NCBI GenBank assembly: GCA_947044365.1 | Contig: OX345641.1 | Location: 533,960 to 597,959 of the forward strand | DNA length: 64,000 bases | Source of the DNA: Petrosia ficiformis | Taxonomy: Eukaryota; Porifera; Demospongiae; Haplosclerida; Petrosiidae | Direction of reading: 5' to 3' | In this document: in pieces, positions 13,011 through 23,716 of the stretch | Layout of the letters: each line of letters starts with the position of its first letter | Numbering within the stretch: position 1 is the first letter of the stretch | Program-made: the position numbers and the translations under genes | Notes under the pieces: generated by a model | What the model was told of the DNA's origin: nothing | Databases searched by the model: none | What the model saw: only the letters and a program-made list of their open reading frames with translations

Positions 13011-16000
13011 TGTATTTATGTATGTGTGTGTGTATGTTTTAGGTGTGTTTGTGTGCATGCATCAAGTATCAATTATAGATGTCATTTCACTAGTTTGGCT
13101 ATAGGAGTGTCTGGAATGGCAAGATATTTTACAAACATGTTATAATTATCTCTTAATGTGTACATCATATAAGCAAATACAACTGTGTATGGGAGAATTA
13201 CAAATAACACGTTGACTATATTTGTGAAAATATAAATGAGTTAATTATGTATAATGTATAAAGTTAGACAGGGGATTATGATGATTTCATTATAGGAATT
13301 AACTGTAGACTGTATATATACATCTTCAGTAACCAAAAGAGGAATATATAAATATTTTATAACTAGTTAGGACAATGTCCAAGTAATTAAATAGTTACTT
13401 TATAAACATTTAATGGAACACTGGTATATTTTCTTACAATGCCATGGGCATACACTAGTGTTGTTTTAATGGTAACTAAAATCTCCTTTTAGTAAGGCAT
13501 TATGATTTTTACTTAACTAAACTATAATTAAAACCCCTTTTAGTTAACTAAACTATAACTAAAACCCCTTTTAGTAAGGGGCATTATGACTTTTAGTTAA
13601 CTAAACTGTAACTAAAACCTCTTTTGGTAAGGCATTATGACTTTTGGTTAACTAAACTATAACTAAAACCCCTTTTAGTAAGGCATTATGACTTTTAGTT
13701 AACTAAACTATAACTAAAACCCCTTTTAGTAAGGCATTATGACTTTTAGTTAACTAAACTATAACTAAAACCCCTTTTAGTAAGGCATTATGACTTTTGG
13801 TAAACTACTAAAACCCCTTTTAGTAAGGCATTATGACTTTTGGTAAACTACTAAAACCCCTTTTAGTAAGGCATTATGACTTTTAGTTAACTAAACTATA
13901 ACTAAAACCCCTTTTAGTAAGGCATTATGACTTTTGGTAAACTACTAAAACCCCTTTTAGTAAGGCATTATGACTTTTAGTTAACTAAACTATAACTAAA
14001 ACCCCTTTTAGTAAGGCATTATGACTTTTAGTTAACTAAACTATAACTAAATCCCTTTTTAGTAAGGCATTGTGACTTTTAGTTAACTAAACTATAACTG
14101 AAACCCCTTTTAGTAAGGCATTAAAGACTTTTAGTTAACTAAACTATAACTAAATCCCTTTTTAGTAAGGCATTGTGACTTTTAGTTAACTAAATGACAG
14201 GTCTACCATAATAACTAAAATGAGAATACTAGTAAAAGTGGTACTTTAGTTAGTTAAGTGTAACTAACTAGTCATAACAGTGATCATTATTGCATTTCAC
14301 AACACTACTATACACATTTATATTGTTTCTGTACACTATTAAGCTATGAATGTATCATTTATAATTTGATTAAAACGTATAGATAGATGACCACATGGTT
14401 ACATGCTTACTACCCACTACATGCTTATATGTACATGAAATATGTCATACTTGGACATGATGTTTGAAATTGGATATACCACAAAGTTACTATAAATGGT
14501 ATCATCTCAAATGTGTGGGAGGGAATGAGTACTCACTACTTCAAACTGATCATGAAGATGACGGGAATGGAGAGGCAAGGTGTCTGATTTACTCTGTAGA
14601 CAGGAATGGGAGGGGGACCAAAGTAATATCTGTACAGTTAGTATAGTATAGGACTAGTAGTTATAATCGGCATAGGCATAGGAACCGGGGGGAGGGACAA
14701 ATTGCTTATAATGTTTATGATGCTTTTGCAATGCTAAATTAAGCCTGGTCTTTTAGCAATTAAATTGTATCACTATATGGAGAGTACAATAGTGCTCTAT
14801 ACACACACAAACTTAATTTGTATGTGATATGTAATTTACATTGAAGCATTAATGTCTTCTTAGTCTTTCTTTTTACCAATAATGTTCTCACTGTAAAAAC
14901 AAAATGGTGAAATGACTACACCAGCTGGTAATTAACCTTGTGGTGCTATGATTACCATGGCAATACCACAGGGCTCATTACAAGTGTAGTGACATTCTGC
15001 ATGCTTGTTCCTTCATGGTTTCTCCATTAATTTTATCAAAAGGATCTAGTATAAACAAAACTGCACAGTGTTTTAAAAATTAAATTATAAACATTGACTT
15101 TTATAAACATTTTCAATTTTTGTGATAAGATTGTTATAGCTTTCTCATCAAAGAAAATAACAGTTTTACAGTCATAAAAGTGAAAATAATGTTTATGTAG
15201 AATACATGTAGTGAAGTGTGGATATCTGTTTGTTTATGATTGTTTGATAGCAGGAAAGGCACAATATGAAAATAGAATATTATTATTTCATAAAAGTGGG
15301 GACTGCTGAACTTTATTATAATTATTCTTGAAAAGAATGTTTTGGAGTTTCTTCACCTATATAAGTTACATAATCAGTTTCTTCTATGCATTGAGATATC
15401 TGTACATCGTATTATTGTTAGGCTGGGATTGTGATGTCATGATCTTCGTAGAAAGGTTGTAAAAGTTGTGTTGAGTAGAAATCAGGTTTGCAGTGGTGTT
15501 TTAAAATCTGACATATTCCTACTTATTAAATAAAGAATAGTTAATTATTAACGTAATAAACCATTCCTTACTTCTAAAAGAGAAGCATGACAATTTTCCT
15601 TATTCAATAAAAAAAGTAATGTAGAATGTTATTAACATTCTATATGCTTGATAAAGAATATTAATGTAATATTGAATTGTTATGTGGAATTCCATTTCCC
15701 TTATAAACCTATAATTCAATGTTAATAGCATGGTGTAAATGTCACTTTACCCACATAATTCCCTGATTTTGTGTCATTCTGCTTAAACAGGAATATTAGT
15801 TAAATTATGTATATATATATAATTATAAATTATATATATATAGATGTTGATGAAATTAAGTGGTAGCTAAAGCCAAAGTATATGGATCATTGAGATTATA
15901 TCCCAGACTTTTCTATCAAACATTTACTATACATATATTCATTTTGGACATCATTGCCTACTGCCTGGTAAATTTAGAGATGCATACTTGATATGAGCAG

Positions 16001-18173
16001 TACAAATGATATTTTATGTATATATATTAATTTTATTTATAATATTATTATATATATCTATGTATATGGTATGGTCATTTATCAGACCTGGTTGATAATG
16101 GTTATAGTTGCATAGTGGTCTAAAAGACAAGGCCAAGGGCTGCTTTGCAGCTATGAAATATTCATTATCTGATACTCCATCTCTTCTCTCTTCTCAGGTG
16201 ATGAAATACTTGATATTCATGGTGTATCTCTGTCAGGAAAATCAGTAGCAGAAGTAGTAGAAGTTATTCGTAAAGCACCAACAGAGTTTCTGGCTACAGT
16301 AAGACCTGTCACATCTGTTCACAAAGCTCTGAAGAAGGACTTTAGCAGGACTAACTATGTTGATGTGGTACACTATGGTAAGCAGTCAAGTGTGCCTAAT
16401 GGGAAAGTACATGAGAGAAATGGTGAAATTAATAACCACACATCAGAAAATGGAAGTTATGAATATGCTACAGTAAACGAGTGTGGACGACTTTTAAATG
16501 GAAGATCAGAGGTATGTTTAACTTAGTCTGTTTAGCTATTTCTAGGAGCAATGTATTATAAAGATTTAATATGTGTTATCAAGATATGCAGTGATCATTA
16601 AACATCATAGGGATACTTTTTTCTCCATAATTATATCTTGTTAATGATGTCATAGTGATGTAGGGATTACACTCAGTGCCAACAAACTTGCCAGTTCAAG
16701 GAAATTAACCAACCTATTTTGTACAAAGTGATAATCACTGTTATTGTCTGGCTATGACTAATCCTATTTACACCTCACTATTAGATATTCGTGTTGATTA
16801 GAAATAAAGTCTGACATTATGGTTTGTGGAAATATTTCCCTTCACTAAATGAACATCATAGCTATGGTGTATTTGTGATCACTAATTCCATTAGATTGCT
16901 AAAAAACCTCATAACTATGTCATAGTTATATAACTATATTAACATCATAGCTATGGTGTGTTTGTGATCACTAATTCCATTAGATGGCTAAAAAACCTTA
17001 TAACTATGTCATAGTTACTAAATGAATGGATATATAACTATATTAACATCGTAGATATGGTGTATTTGTGATCACTAATTCCATTAGATTGCTAAAAAAC
17101 CTTATAACTATGTCATAGTTACTAAATGAATGGATATATAACTATATTAACATCATAGCTATGGTGTATTTGTGATCACTAATTCCATTAGATTACTGAA
17201 TACCTCATAACTATGTCATAGTTATATAACTATATTAACATCATAGCTATGGTGTATTTGTGATCACTAATTCCATTAGATTGCTAAAAAACCTTATAAC
17301 TATGTCATAGTTACTAAATGAATGGATATATAACTATATTAACATCATAGCTATGGTGTATTTGTGATCACTAATTCCATTAGATTACTGAATACCTTAT
17401 AACTATGTCATAGTTACTAAATAAATGGATATATAACTATATTAACATCGTAGATATGGTGTATTTGTGATCACTAACTCCATTAAATTACCGAAGACCT
17501 CATAACTATCTTATAGTTACTAAATGATATATATCCATCACAATTATTCTTTAGCATAAATTAATTAATTTGACTTTCATTTCTGTAGTCTCCTACTAAA
17601 ATAAACAATGGACGTTCATACCCACCTTTAATGGACTCTCAACCTTCATATGAGGATGTAGGTAACTATGATGATGAAGATGAAGGAGATGTACCTCCAC
17701 CTCTCCCCCCTTGGACAGAAGATGCTCTCATAATGGTCGACCCACCTCCTATGAGTCCAAAACCACGACTAAACATTTACACAACAAACGCCCATTTACT
17801 ACAACCTATAAGTCGGAACAGTCGTGCACCTAAAGTTCCCCTTCGTTTACAGCATATAGAACAACACTCACAACACTCGCGCCATGAATCATTTGACACT
17901 TCGCTTCCCAGCCCCATGTATAAACCCACCTATTCACCACCACACATCCCTCCTCGACCTTCAAAACTCTTGAAATGTCATTCACAAGATTCATTAGATC
18001 AGATAGACTCAAGACCACCAGTTCCTCCAAGACACCAACGTACACATTATGGATACCCAAGTCCAGGAGCTAAACCTCGTGGATTCCGTCATTATGAAGA
18101 AATTATTGATCTTAAAGGTGCAAAATATGCAGATTTGGACTTTGCTCATAGACACAATTATGGCAGAAGATAG
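8323..18173 (+). CDS. PH-PDZ adaptor with proline-rich, tyrosine-motif tail
   Basis: Four exons (8323-8704, 9789-9923, 16198-16511, 17589-18173) give 471 residues. Residues about 10-108 form a PH domain: KEGFLFKKGG start, SWSRRYFVL strand, and the invariant Trp in EQWIESIKQA. A PDZ domain follows (about 128-215) with GIGCTI (141-146) as the carboxylate-binding loop; it is split over exons 2 and 3. The tail is natively unfolded in appearance. It has SH3-ligand-like PPLPP, PPPMSPKPR and PPVPPRHQR, and Tyr motifs NYVDVV, YEYATV, SYEDVG and, near the end, YADLDF. YxDLDF-like motifs bind SH2 domains of SHP2-type phosphatases in IRS/GAB docking proteins. I infer a membrane-associated docking adaptor. 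I do not recognise a vertebrate one-to-one orthologue. Intron 2 is unusually long (6.3 kb) and repeat-filled. Confidence 0.82.
9924..12256. other. Intron 2 of the PH-PDZ gene, 5' part, with foldback
   Basis: Intronic. At about 10050-10400 the motifs 'taggcaa' and 'ttgcct(a)' alternate on both strands many times, giving a region able to fold back on itself. 'ctacagagttttat' and 'ataaaactctgtag' at 10398-10432 form a small hairpin. No exon could be supported. Confidence 0.5.
12261..12308. repeat. (AT)n microsatellite
   Basis: About 48 bp of TA dinucleotides inside intron 2 of the PH-PDZ gene. Confidence 0.95.
12755..13038. repeat. (TATG)n microsatellite
   Basis: Tetranucleotide array with TG-rich interruptions, in intron 2 of the PH-PDZ gene. 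Met/Tyr/Val/Cys open frames on both strands are repeat translations. Confidence 0.95.
13450..14200. repeat. 52-bp tandem repeat in intron 2 of the PH-PDZ gene
   Basis: About 14 copies of a unit of about 52 bp. The core is 'agtaaggcattatgactttt', followed by 'agttaactaaactataacta' and 'aaacccctttt'. Some copies lack the middle 'agttaactaaactat' and are about 15 bp shorter. The array is preceded by 'actagtgttgttttaatggt'. A single-copy relative lies in inverted orientation at about 19390-19553. Confidence 0.9.
14201..16190. other. Intron 2 of the PH-PDZ gene, 3' part
   Basis: AT-rich with no exon I can support. A 60-codon open frame at 14464-14646 has ordinary composition but no recognisable domain. 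A near-palindromic AT tract lies at 15809-15841. Confidence 0.5.
16850..17530. repeat. About 80/101-bp tandem repeat in intron 3 of the PH-PDZ gene
   Basis: Seven copies of a unit containing 'atagctatggtgtatttgtg', 'atcactaattccattagatt' and 'ataactatgtcatagtta'. Long copies add 'ctaaatgaatggatatataa' and short copies lack it, giving two alternating lengths. The array ends about 60 bp before the acceptor of the last exon. Confidence 0.9.
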
Positions 18174-19090
18174 AGAGATTTAAACTTGTATATTTCAACT
18201 GCATACCCCTCACTATTTACAGTGTAATTAAAACTAATATTGAAAAAATTTGTCATTCTCTTGTTCTTTGTGTCATGAAAATCATTTTTACTGGCCTTGG
18301 TATGTCTATATCATTCATTAATTATAGCTCATATGTTTTAATAATAATGCCGTCATTGTATCTATTCATCTTAATTTTTATCTTTTACACGTTCAAGTGT
18401 ACTTTACAATTACAAATGTCATTTGTAATGCTTTTAATAATTTACAAATTACAATTATTTACTGATTGGTTAATACATCCTATATATATATATATATGTA
18501 ATTATTGTTATATAAAACACAATTGCAGACGTAGAACAAGCACTAGAGAGCTTCAAATATTTAGTGACGTAAGCATTTTTAGATGTGCTGGTATTTAATC
18601 ACTTGATAATTAGCTTACAGTGCACTTCTTAATAACAATAGTAATAATTATAACAATTCTAAAGACGAAAAACTGTTAGAAGGCACTTTCAAATAGCTGG
18701 CCATGTAGACCAATATTTATCACAACTAATCAGTGTTTTATAATGAATTCCTCAAATTAGTACTTGAGCACTTTTTGAAAGCACGTCTGTGCCTGTGCTT
18801 CTAGAGAGTGCTTGTAATAATTCAAGTACTATAATTATATTCACACCCTTTGCTTGGAGGAGGTAGTGAAGGGTATGGCTACATCAGCATATACTACAAT
18901 ATCTGCATAATTAATGTAATGATAATGTATTGTGTCATATATATAATACATATTGGTTCAAATATTATCTTTATTTAAAGATCACATATGACAATGTTAG
19001 TTCTGATATCCTATTAAGTTTACAATATAAGTATATTTCAGTTCAAGTATAGTATCTCATCTACACATGAAGACTGCACATGAAAATATT
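18174..19090. other. Convergent intergenic region
   Basis: Lies between the stop of the PH-PDZ gene (plus) and the stop of REC114 (minus), so it holds both 3' UTRs. A minus-strand AATAAA (18970-18975) sits about 115 nt past the REC114 stop and is a plausible poly(A) signal. A 107-codon open frame at 18275-18598 is AT-rich and unsupported. Confidence 0.5.
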
Positions 19091-22000
19091 TCAAGGTGAT
19101 TGGATCTGGTTAAGTTCTTTCTCCACAGCTTCTACAAATCCTGGGAAGTTGCTATCAGACAAACAAAGTCTTATAAATGCTGACAACTGTTCAGTTGGTA
19201 AATCTGTCTCGGCATAAGCTCTTCCTAAAGGCTTTTTCATTTCAACCAATTCCTATATTTCAAAATAAACGCATCCAATATATTATATATGTTAATGTTG
19301 TTTTAGTTTCACAATAATGACCACTTTCAGTTATAGTTATAGTATGACTAGTTTATCACAGTTTTAGTTATAGCTATAGTTAATGAATTAAAACAATTTT
19401 AGACTAACTAAAAGGGTTTTAGTTTTAGTTAACTAACAACAAGTGCTCCTTATTGGCCATTTTCCATTTTAGTTATTGTTTAGTTAACTAAAAATCACAA
19501 TACCTTACTAAAAGGGGTATTAGTTATAGTTATAGTTAACTAAAACAACACTAATATATATATATATGTATAATAATATATATCATGTATATTATACACA
19601 ATACATAAATATATATAAGCTAGTACTTTACATTATGCATATGCAGGCATTTGAGAATTAGAAACAAAGGAAAATTAAAAGAAGTCGGGCATCTGACTGG
19701 AAATTGAACGTTATAATTTAACTACTCTATAATAATTATTATTGTTGATCATATGACCTGTGGCCAATCAGAATGCTGATAATGCATCACATGATTGACC
19801 ATTAAATCACTCATTGCACACTTTTGCGTGCAATAAGTTAATTATTGCACACTTTGCTCACCTCTACTAACGAAGCAGCTCCAGCAACAGTAGAAGTTCA
19901 CCAGATCGTCAATAAATCACTTATAACACACTTGACAGTGCATTGTGTGTTTCAATGTAGCACTTGGGCGGTCAATAAAGGTCTCGTTTACATAACGCAC
20001 TAGTCTTCGGCTTGTGCATTATGTAAACTCAACCTTTATTGACCTGCCCTCATGCTACATTAAAACACGTAACCACAGTAAAGTGTGTTATAACTATTAC
20101 TTATAGTTCATTACTTCATTTAGTTAATTATAACTATAAGTAATATCCCTTTTAGTAAGTTTTAGCTATTACATGTCTACTTCACTAAACTAAAGTGCAT
20201 GAACAACTAAAACTAACATTAGCTGATAATAATACTTGACCACCAGTTTAACTGAAAAACTATAGAAACTATGTAACTATAAATGATGTGATACTATCAT
20301 TAATCCTCAGATATCCATTGATATTGTTGAAGTGAATATACTTGGATTATTGAGATATAGTGTAATACATGTATTTATAATTACGTTATATTATATTCAA
20401 TTACATTTAATAAAATGATTTAGTTAACTAACTATATGATGCCCATTTTTGGGGAATTTATATTTTAGAGTAGTTATCATAGTAGACCTGTAATTTATGT
20501 AGTTATATATACAATACTATATAATAATTAGTAGTTTTAGTATAGGTATTATTAAACAACAACACTATAGTTAAAGGTCATTTCATGTTTACAAAACATG
20601 TTCGTTGTTTAGTCTTTGCTTGCACAATTTTCATATAACTATCCTTCCTGTTCTTTTTTATGTATGTCAAATGTCAAATTTCAATCCATAGTTATTCCAT
20701 GCATAACTTCATTATTGAGTTACAGTGTAATCAATCTTATGATATTAAACTATACACTATAGTACATATAAGTTATTGAGTTACAGTATAATCATGCATT
20801 GATATTAAACTACACACTATAGTACATATAAGTTATTGAGTTACAGTATAATCATGTATTAACCTGATGACATTAAACTATACACTATAGTACATATAAG
20901 TTATTGAGTTACAGTATAATCATGTATTAACCTTATGACATTAAACTATACACCATAGTACATATAAGTTATTGAGTTACAGTATAATCATGTATTAACC
21001 TTATGACATTAAACTATACACCATAGTACATACAAAGTCATCACATCCTAATTTTGAGGCTATTGTGAATATCAACAGACTTTAATGTATGATATACCTG
21101 GGCTATGGTGCCGATTGATACAGTGGTTGTTTCATTAGTCGGTGGTACTTGTTGTGTACCATCTGGTAATTCTTGGGAATTACACTGCCCCTCTTTGGAC
21201 TGAACTAAATCAACATCAACTCGATGCAATGGAGGGATTGATATTAATTGTGAATTCTCATAACTCATTTGTGAATCAGATAAAGTTTGAGACAATTTTG
21301 AGTTCCCTTCTCCTCCTCCTCCTCCTCCTCCAGTTCCGCTTTCATTTACTTCCTTTATTGGTAGAAATTGGGAAAGACATGTCACAACATCTTGACAAAC
21401 ATCTATAGAAGAAACTTCACTTGAAAGAGATGCCAACTGGATTCTAAACCGACGATTCTCTTCCTATCAAAAAAATTGATGATGACTCTAGTTGTATATA
21501 GGTGAGTCTTGAAGTCCCATGTTTATAATGGTCCAATGTGCAATCTAGTCACTGTATGGATTACCATATAAGGGCATACATACACTAACTAGCATTCACA
21601 TGAAATCAGTACATGATGACTCCACGTCAATGAGTCTTGCAGTCCAACAGTCCATTAAACAAAAGTGCAATCTAGTCACTGTATGGATTAGCATATAAGG
21701 GCATACATACACTAACTAGCATTCACTTTACAATGACACCTTCTGTAATTGAGTCTTGCAGTTCTATTCCTGCAGTAGTCCACTATGTGTGGTTGATATT
21801 TTAGACTCCATTTCTTTTACCTTTTGTCGAAATATGAACAATATAGTGTCACGCTTTGCAAATGCCTTCAGCCATCTCTGAGTCTCCCACAAGGTAACAC
21901 TCTCCTTGTAAAGTGAAGAGGAAAATATGCATGAAATATGTAACACACTACAATGTATGTACTTGTACTTGTATCATACAATCATAGCATTACATACATA

Positions 22001-23573
22001 CTGTATGTATATGTATATGTATGATACATAAATTATAGATGCATATAATCTTGTGTACAGGTTTCTTGTGCACGCTGCCTGTAACACACTACAATGTATG
22101 TACTTGTATCATACAATCATAGCATTACATACATACTGTATGTATATGTATATGTATGATACATAAATTATAGATGCATATAATCTTGTGTACAGGTCTC
22201 TTGTGCACGCTGCCTATAACACACTACAATGTATGTACTTGTATCATACAATCATAGCATTACATACATACTGTATGTATATGTATATGTATGATACATA
22301 AATTATAGATGCATATAATCTTGTGTACAGGTCTCTTGTGCACGCTGCCTATAACACACTACAATGTATGTACTTGTATCATACAATCATAGCATTACAT
22401 ACATACTGTATGTATATGTATATGTATGATACATAAATTATAGATGCATATAATCTTGTGTACAGGTCTCTTGTGCACGCTGCCATTCTGAAATTGGGTC
22501 AAAACAGGTTAGTATAATTACACTAAACATGTTATCATCATGCCCAGAAATGGAAGAGAGTACCTTGTGGGGGCTCAGTTGCTCCCATGGATCTAATACT
22601 ATAGGGTTGCCCCTATAATGAGTATTACATGTTATAACATGAATATCAAAACCTTGTCTGGTGTTTATGTGTATTCTCATTATTATTATTATTAGTATTT
22701 GGAAGTGCTTCATGCAGGTAGGTACATATAAACATGGCTATATACATTTTAGCTGTTTTTAGTCAGAACTTTTATCTCTAAAATCAAGTGCTGCCATCAT
22801 GTTATGAAACATCTCCAGGTATACTCCACTTATGACTATGGACCTATCGTAATGAGATTCATAGCCCTTATACAGAACTACCTCACGAAATTTCATACAA
22901 GAAAAATTTCCTATGATATATATAGAGATGTTTATTAGGAAGAAACCCACCTAACAGTGTTATATTAGCAATGAAGTCCACATGTTGTTTCCTGAAAAGA
23001 GAGTGTCTGTCTTTCTGTGGACTTCATTGCTAAAAATTTTCTACTAAATTATATTCTTCACTCACTAGTATTTTGTTGCCATTGGAAACTATAAGATGGT
23101 TAGATTCAACTAATGACAAATTGAGGGCTGAACCGTCCTTAGAACTGAAATGCTATTGAAAGGATCATATGTTAGCATAAACCAATAGTTTTAGTGATGT
23201 ATAATATGTATCGTGTATATTTATAGTTATTATATCAAAACACTAATTTCTCAAATTTTTGGTTATATATAGTTGAACATTACACTTATAAGCTAACTAG
23301 CCAGTAGGGTAGTAGCTCCACTTGCAGAGGTTAAATACTTCAATGAAATAAAAGGTTTACAAACGAATAGTATTAGTGTGAAATATAATACTCTCACATA
23401 ATAACCTGCCAAGCTACACGCCTTCCATCTCCTTCCTCTAAAGGATAAACTGATGCCACATGTCCTTGTGCAACATAACGTGCGTATCGTTCCAAAGGCC
23501 ATAATTTGGAAACATGCAGCCCCTTTATTCCTGCAGTAGTTGAACATGTTCCCTTCTCCTTTGAGGCTATCAT
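19091..23573 (-). CDS. REC114: REC114, meiotic double-strand-break factor
   Basis: Five minus-strand exons, all phase 0: 23573-23406, 23152-23066, 21904-21821, 21463-21098 and 19252-19091, giving 288 residues. Residues about 20-150 match the REC114 pleckstrin-like domain: KLWPLERYARYV, VAWQHF, SNHLIVSNGNKILE, WLKAFAKRD and RRFRIQLASL in the expected order. The C-terminal exon holds the short conserved helix region AFIRLCLSDSNFPGFVEAVEKEL-type (quoted in part: LCLSDSNFPGFVEAVEKEL). In mice and yeast the N-terminal domain contacts partners such as ANKRD31/TOPOVIBL, and the C-terminal helices bind MEI4. Together they activate SPO11 for meiotic recombination. The middle (about 155-235) is low-complexity with a Gly run, as in other REC114 proteins. 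Mammalian REC114 is about 260 residues, so length fits. Start: the ATG opening exon 1. Confidence 0.87.
19390..19560 (-). repeat. Inverted single-copy relative of the 52-bp repeat
   Basis: Reverse-complement reads 'ttagtgttgttttagttaac', then 'taataccccttttagtaagg', then 'tattgtgatttttagttaac'. This matches the start and unit of the array at 13450-14200. It lies in intron 4 of REC114 and looks like an unexpanded copy of the same element. Confidence 0.7.
19919..20095. mobile_element. Foldback (MITE-like) element in REC114 intron 4
   Basis: The left half ('ataacacactt...caatgtagcacttgggcggtcaataaaggt...ttacataacgcac') is repeated as an imperfect reverse complement in the right half ('gtgcattatgtaaac...acctttattgacctgccc...gtgtgttat'). 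The loop is short ('tagtcttcggctt'). It would fold into an almost complete hairpin of about 175 nt. No coding capacity. Confidence 0.7.
20610..21080. repeat. Half-copy of the 68-bp-satellite element in REC114 intron 4
   Basis: Begins with 'attttcatataactatcctt', carries about five 68-bp units (20708-21030) and ends with 'aaagtcatcacatcctaatt'. This is the same order as the left arm at 3870-4310. No inverted right arm is present. Its end abuts the splice donor of REC114 exon 4 (donor GT at 21097-21096). Confidence 0.8.
21530..21735. repeat. Two-copy direct repeat in REC114 intron 3
   Basis: A segment containing 'caatctagtcactgtatgga' and 'agggcatacatacactaact' occurs at about 21540-21602 and again at about 21669-21730, roughly 129 bp apart. 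Confidence 0.8.
21945..22485. repeat. 135-bp tandem repeat, four copies, in REC114 intron 2
   Basis: Four nearly identical copies. The marker 'ttgtgtacaggt' recurs at 22051, 22186, 22321 and 22456, an exact 135-bp period. Each copy contains a near-palindrome 'acatactgtatgtatatgta'. Confidence 0.95.
22966..23032. repeat. Perfect 17-bp hairpin beside REC114 exon 2
   Basis: Left arm 22966-22982 (tagcaatgaagtccaca) is the exact reverse complement of 23016-23032. It lies in intron 2, about 33 nt downstream of the exon 2 donor on the coding strand. Confidence 0.85.
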
Positions 23574-23716
23574 GTCGGAAACAGGGTTCTAGGTTTTCTG
23601 TCTCAGCTGCAGAAATAGTTCCACGTGGGTAAGGGCGTGGCTAGTTAATTAGAGAGGAAGAGAACTTGTTTATCTTCTTTCCTCCTCAAAGACAAAGCCA
23701 TCTTTGAGTGGACGGG

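Noticed and set aside
14464..14646. 60-codon open frame with normal composition
   Set aside because: Lies in intron 2 of the PH-PDZ gene; no domain, no in-phase acceptor or donor and no relative recognised.
21041..21436. A separate 131-residue protein starting at Met 21436
   Set aside because: The frame continues upstream to an acceptor at 21464 and joins REC114 exon 3 in phase; the Met is internal.
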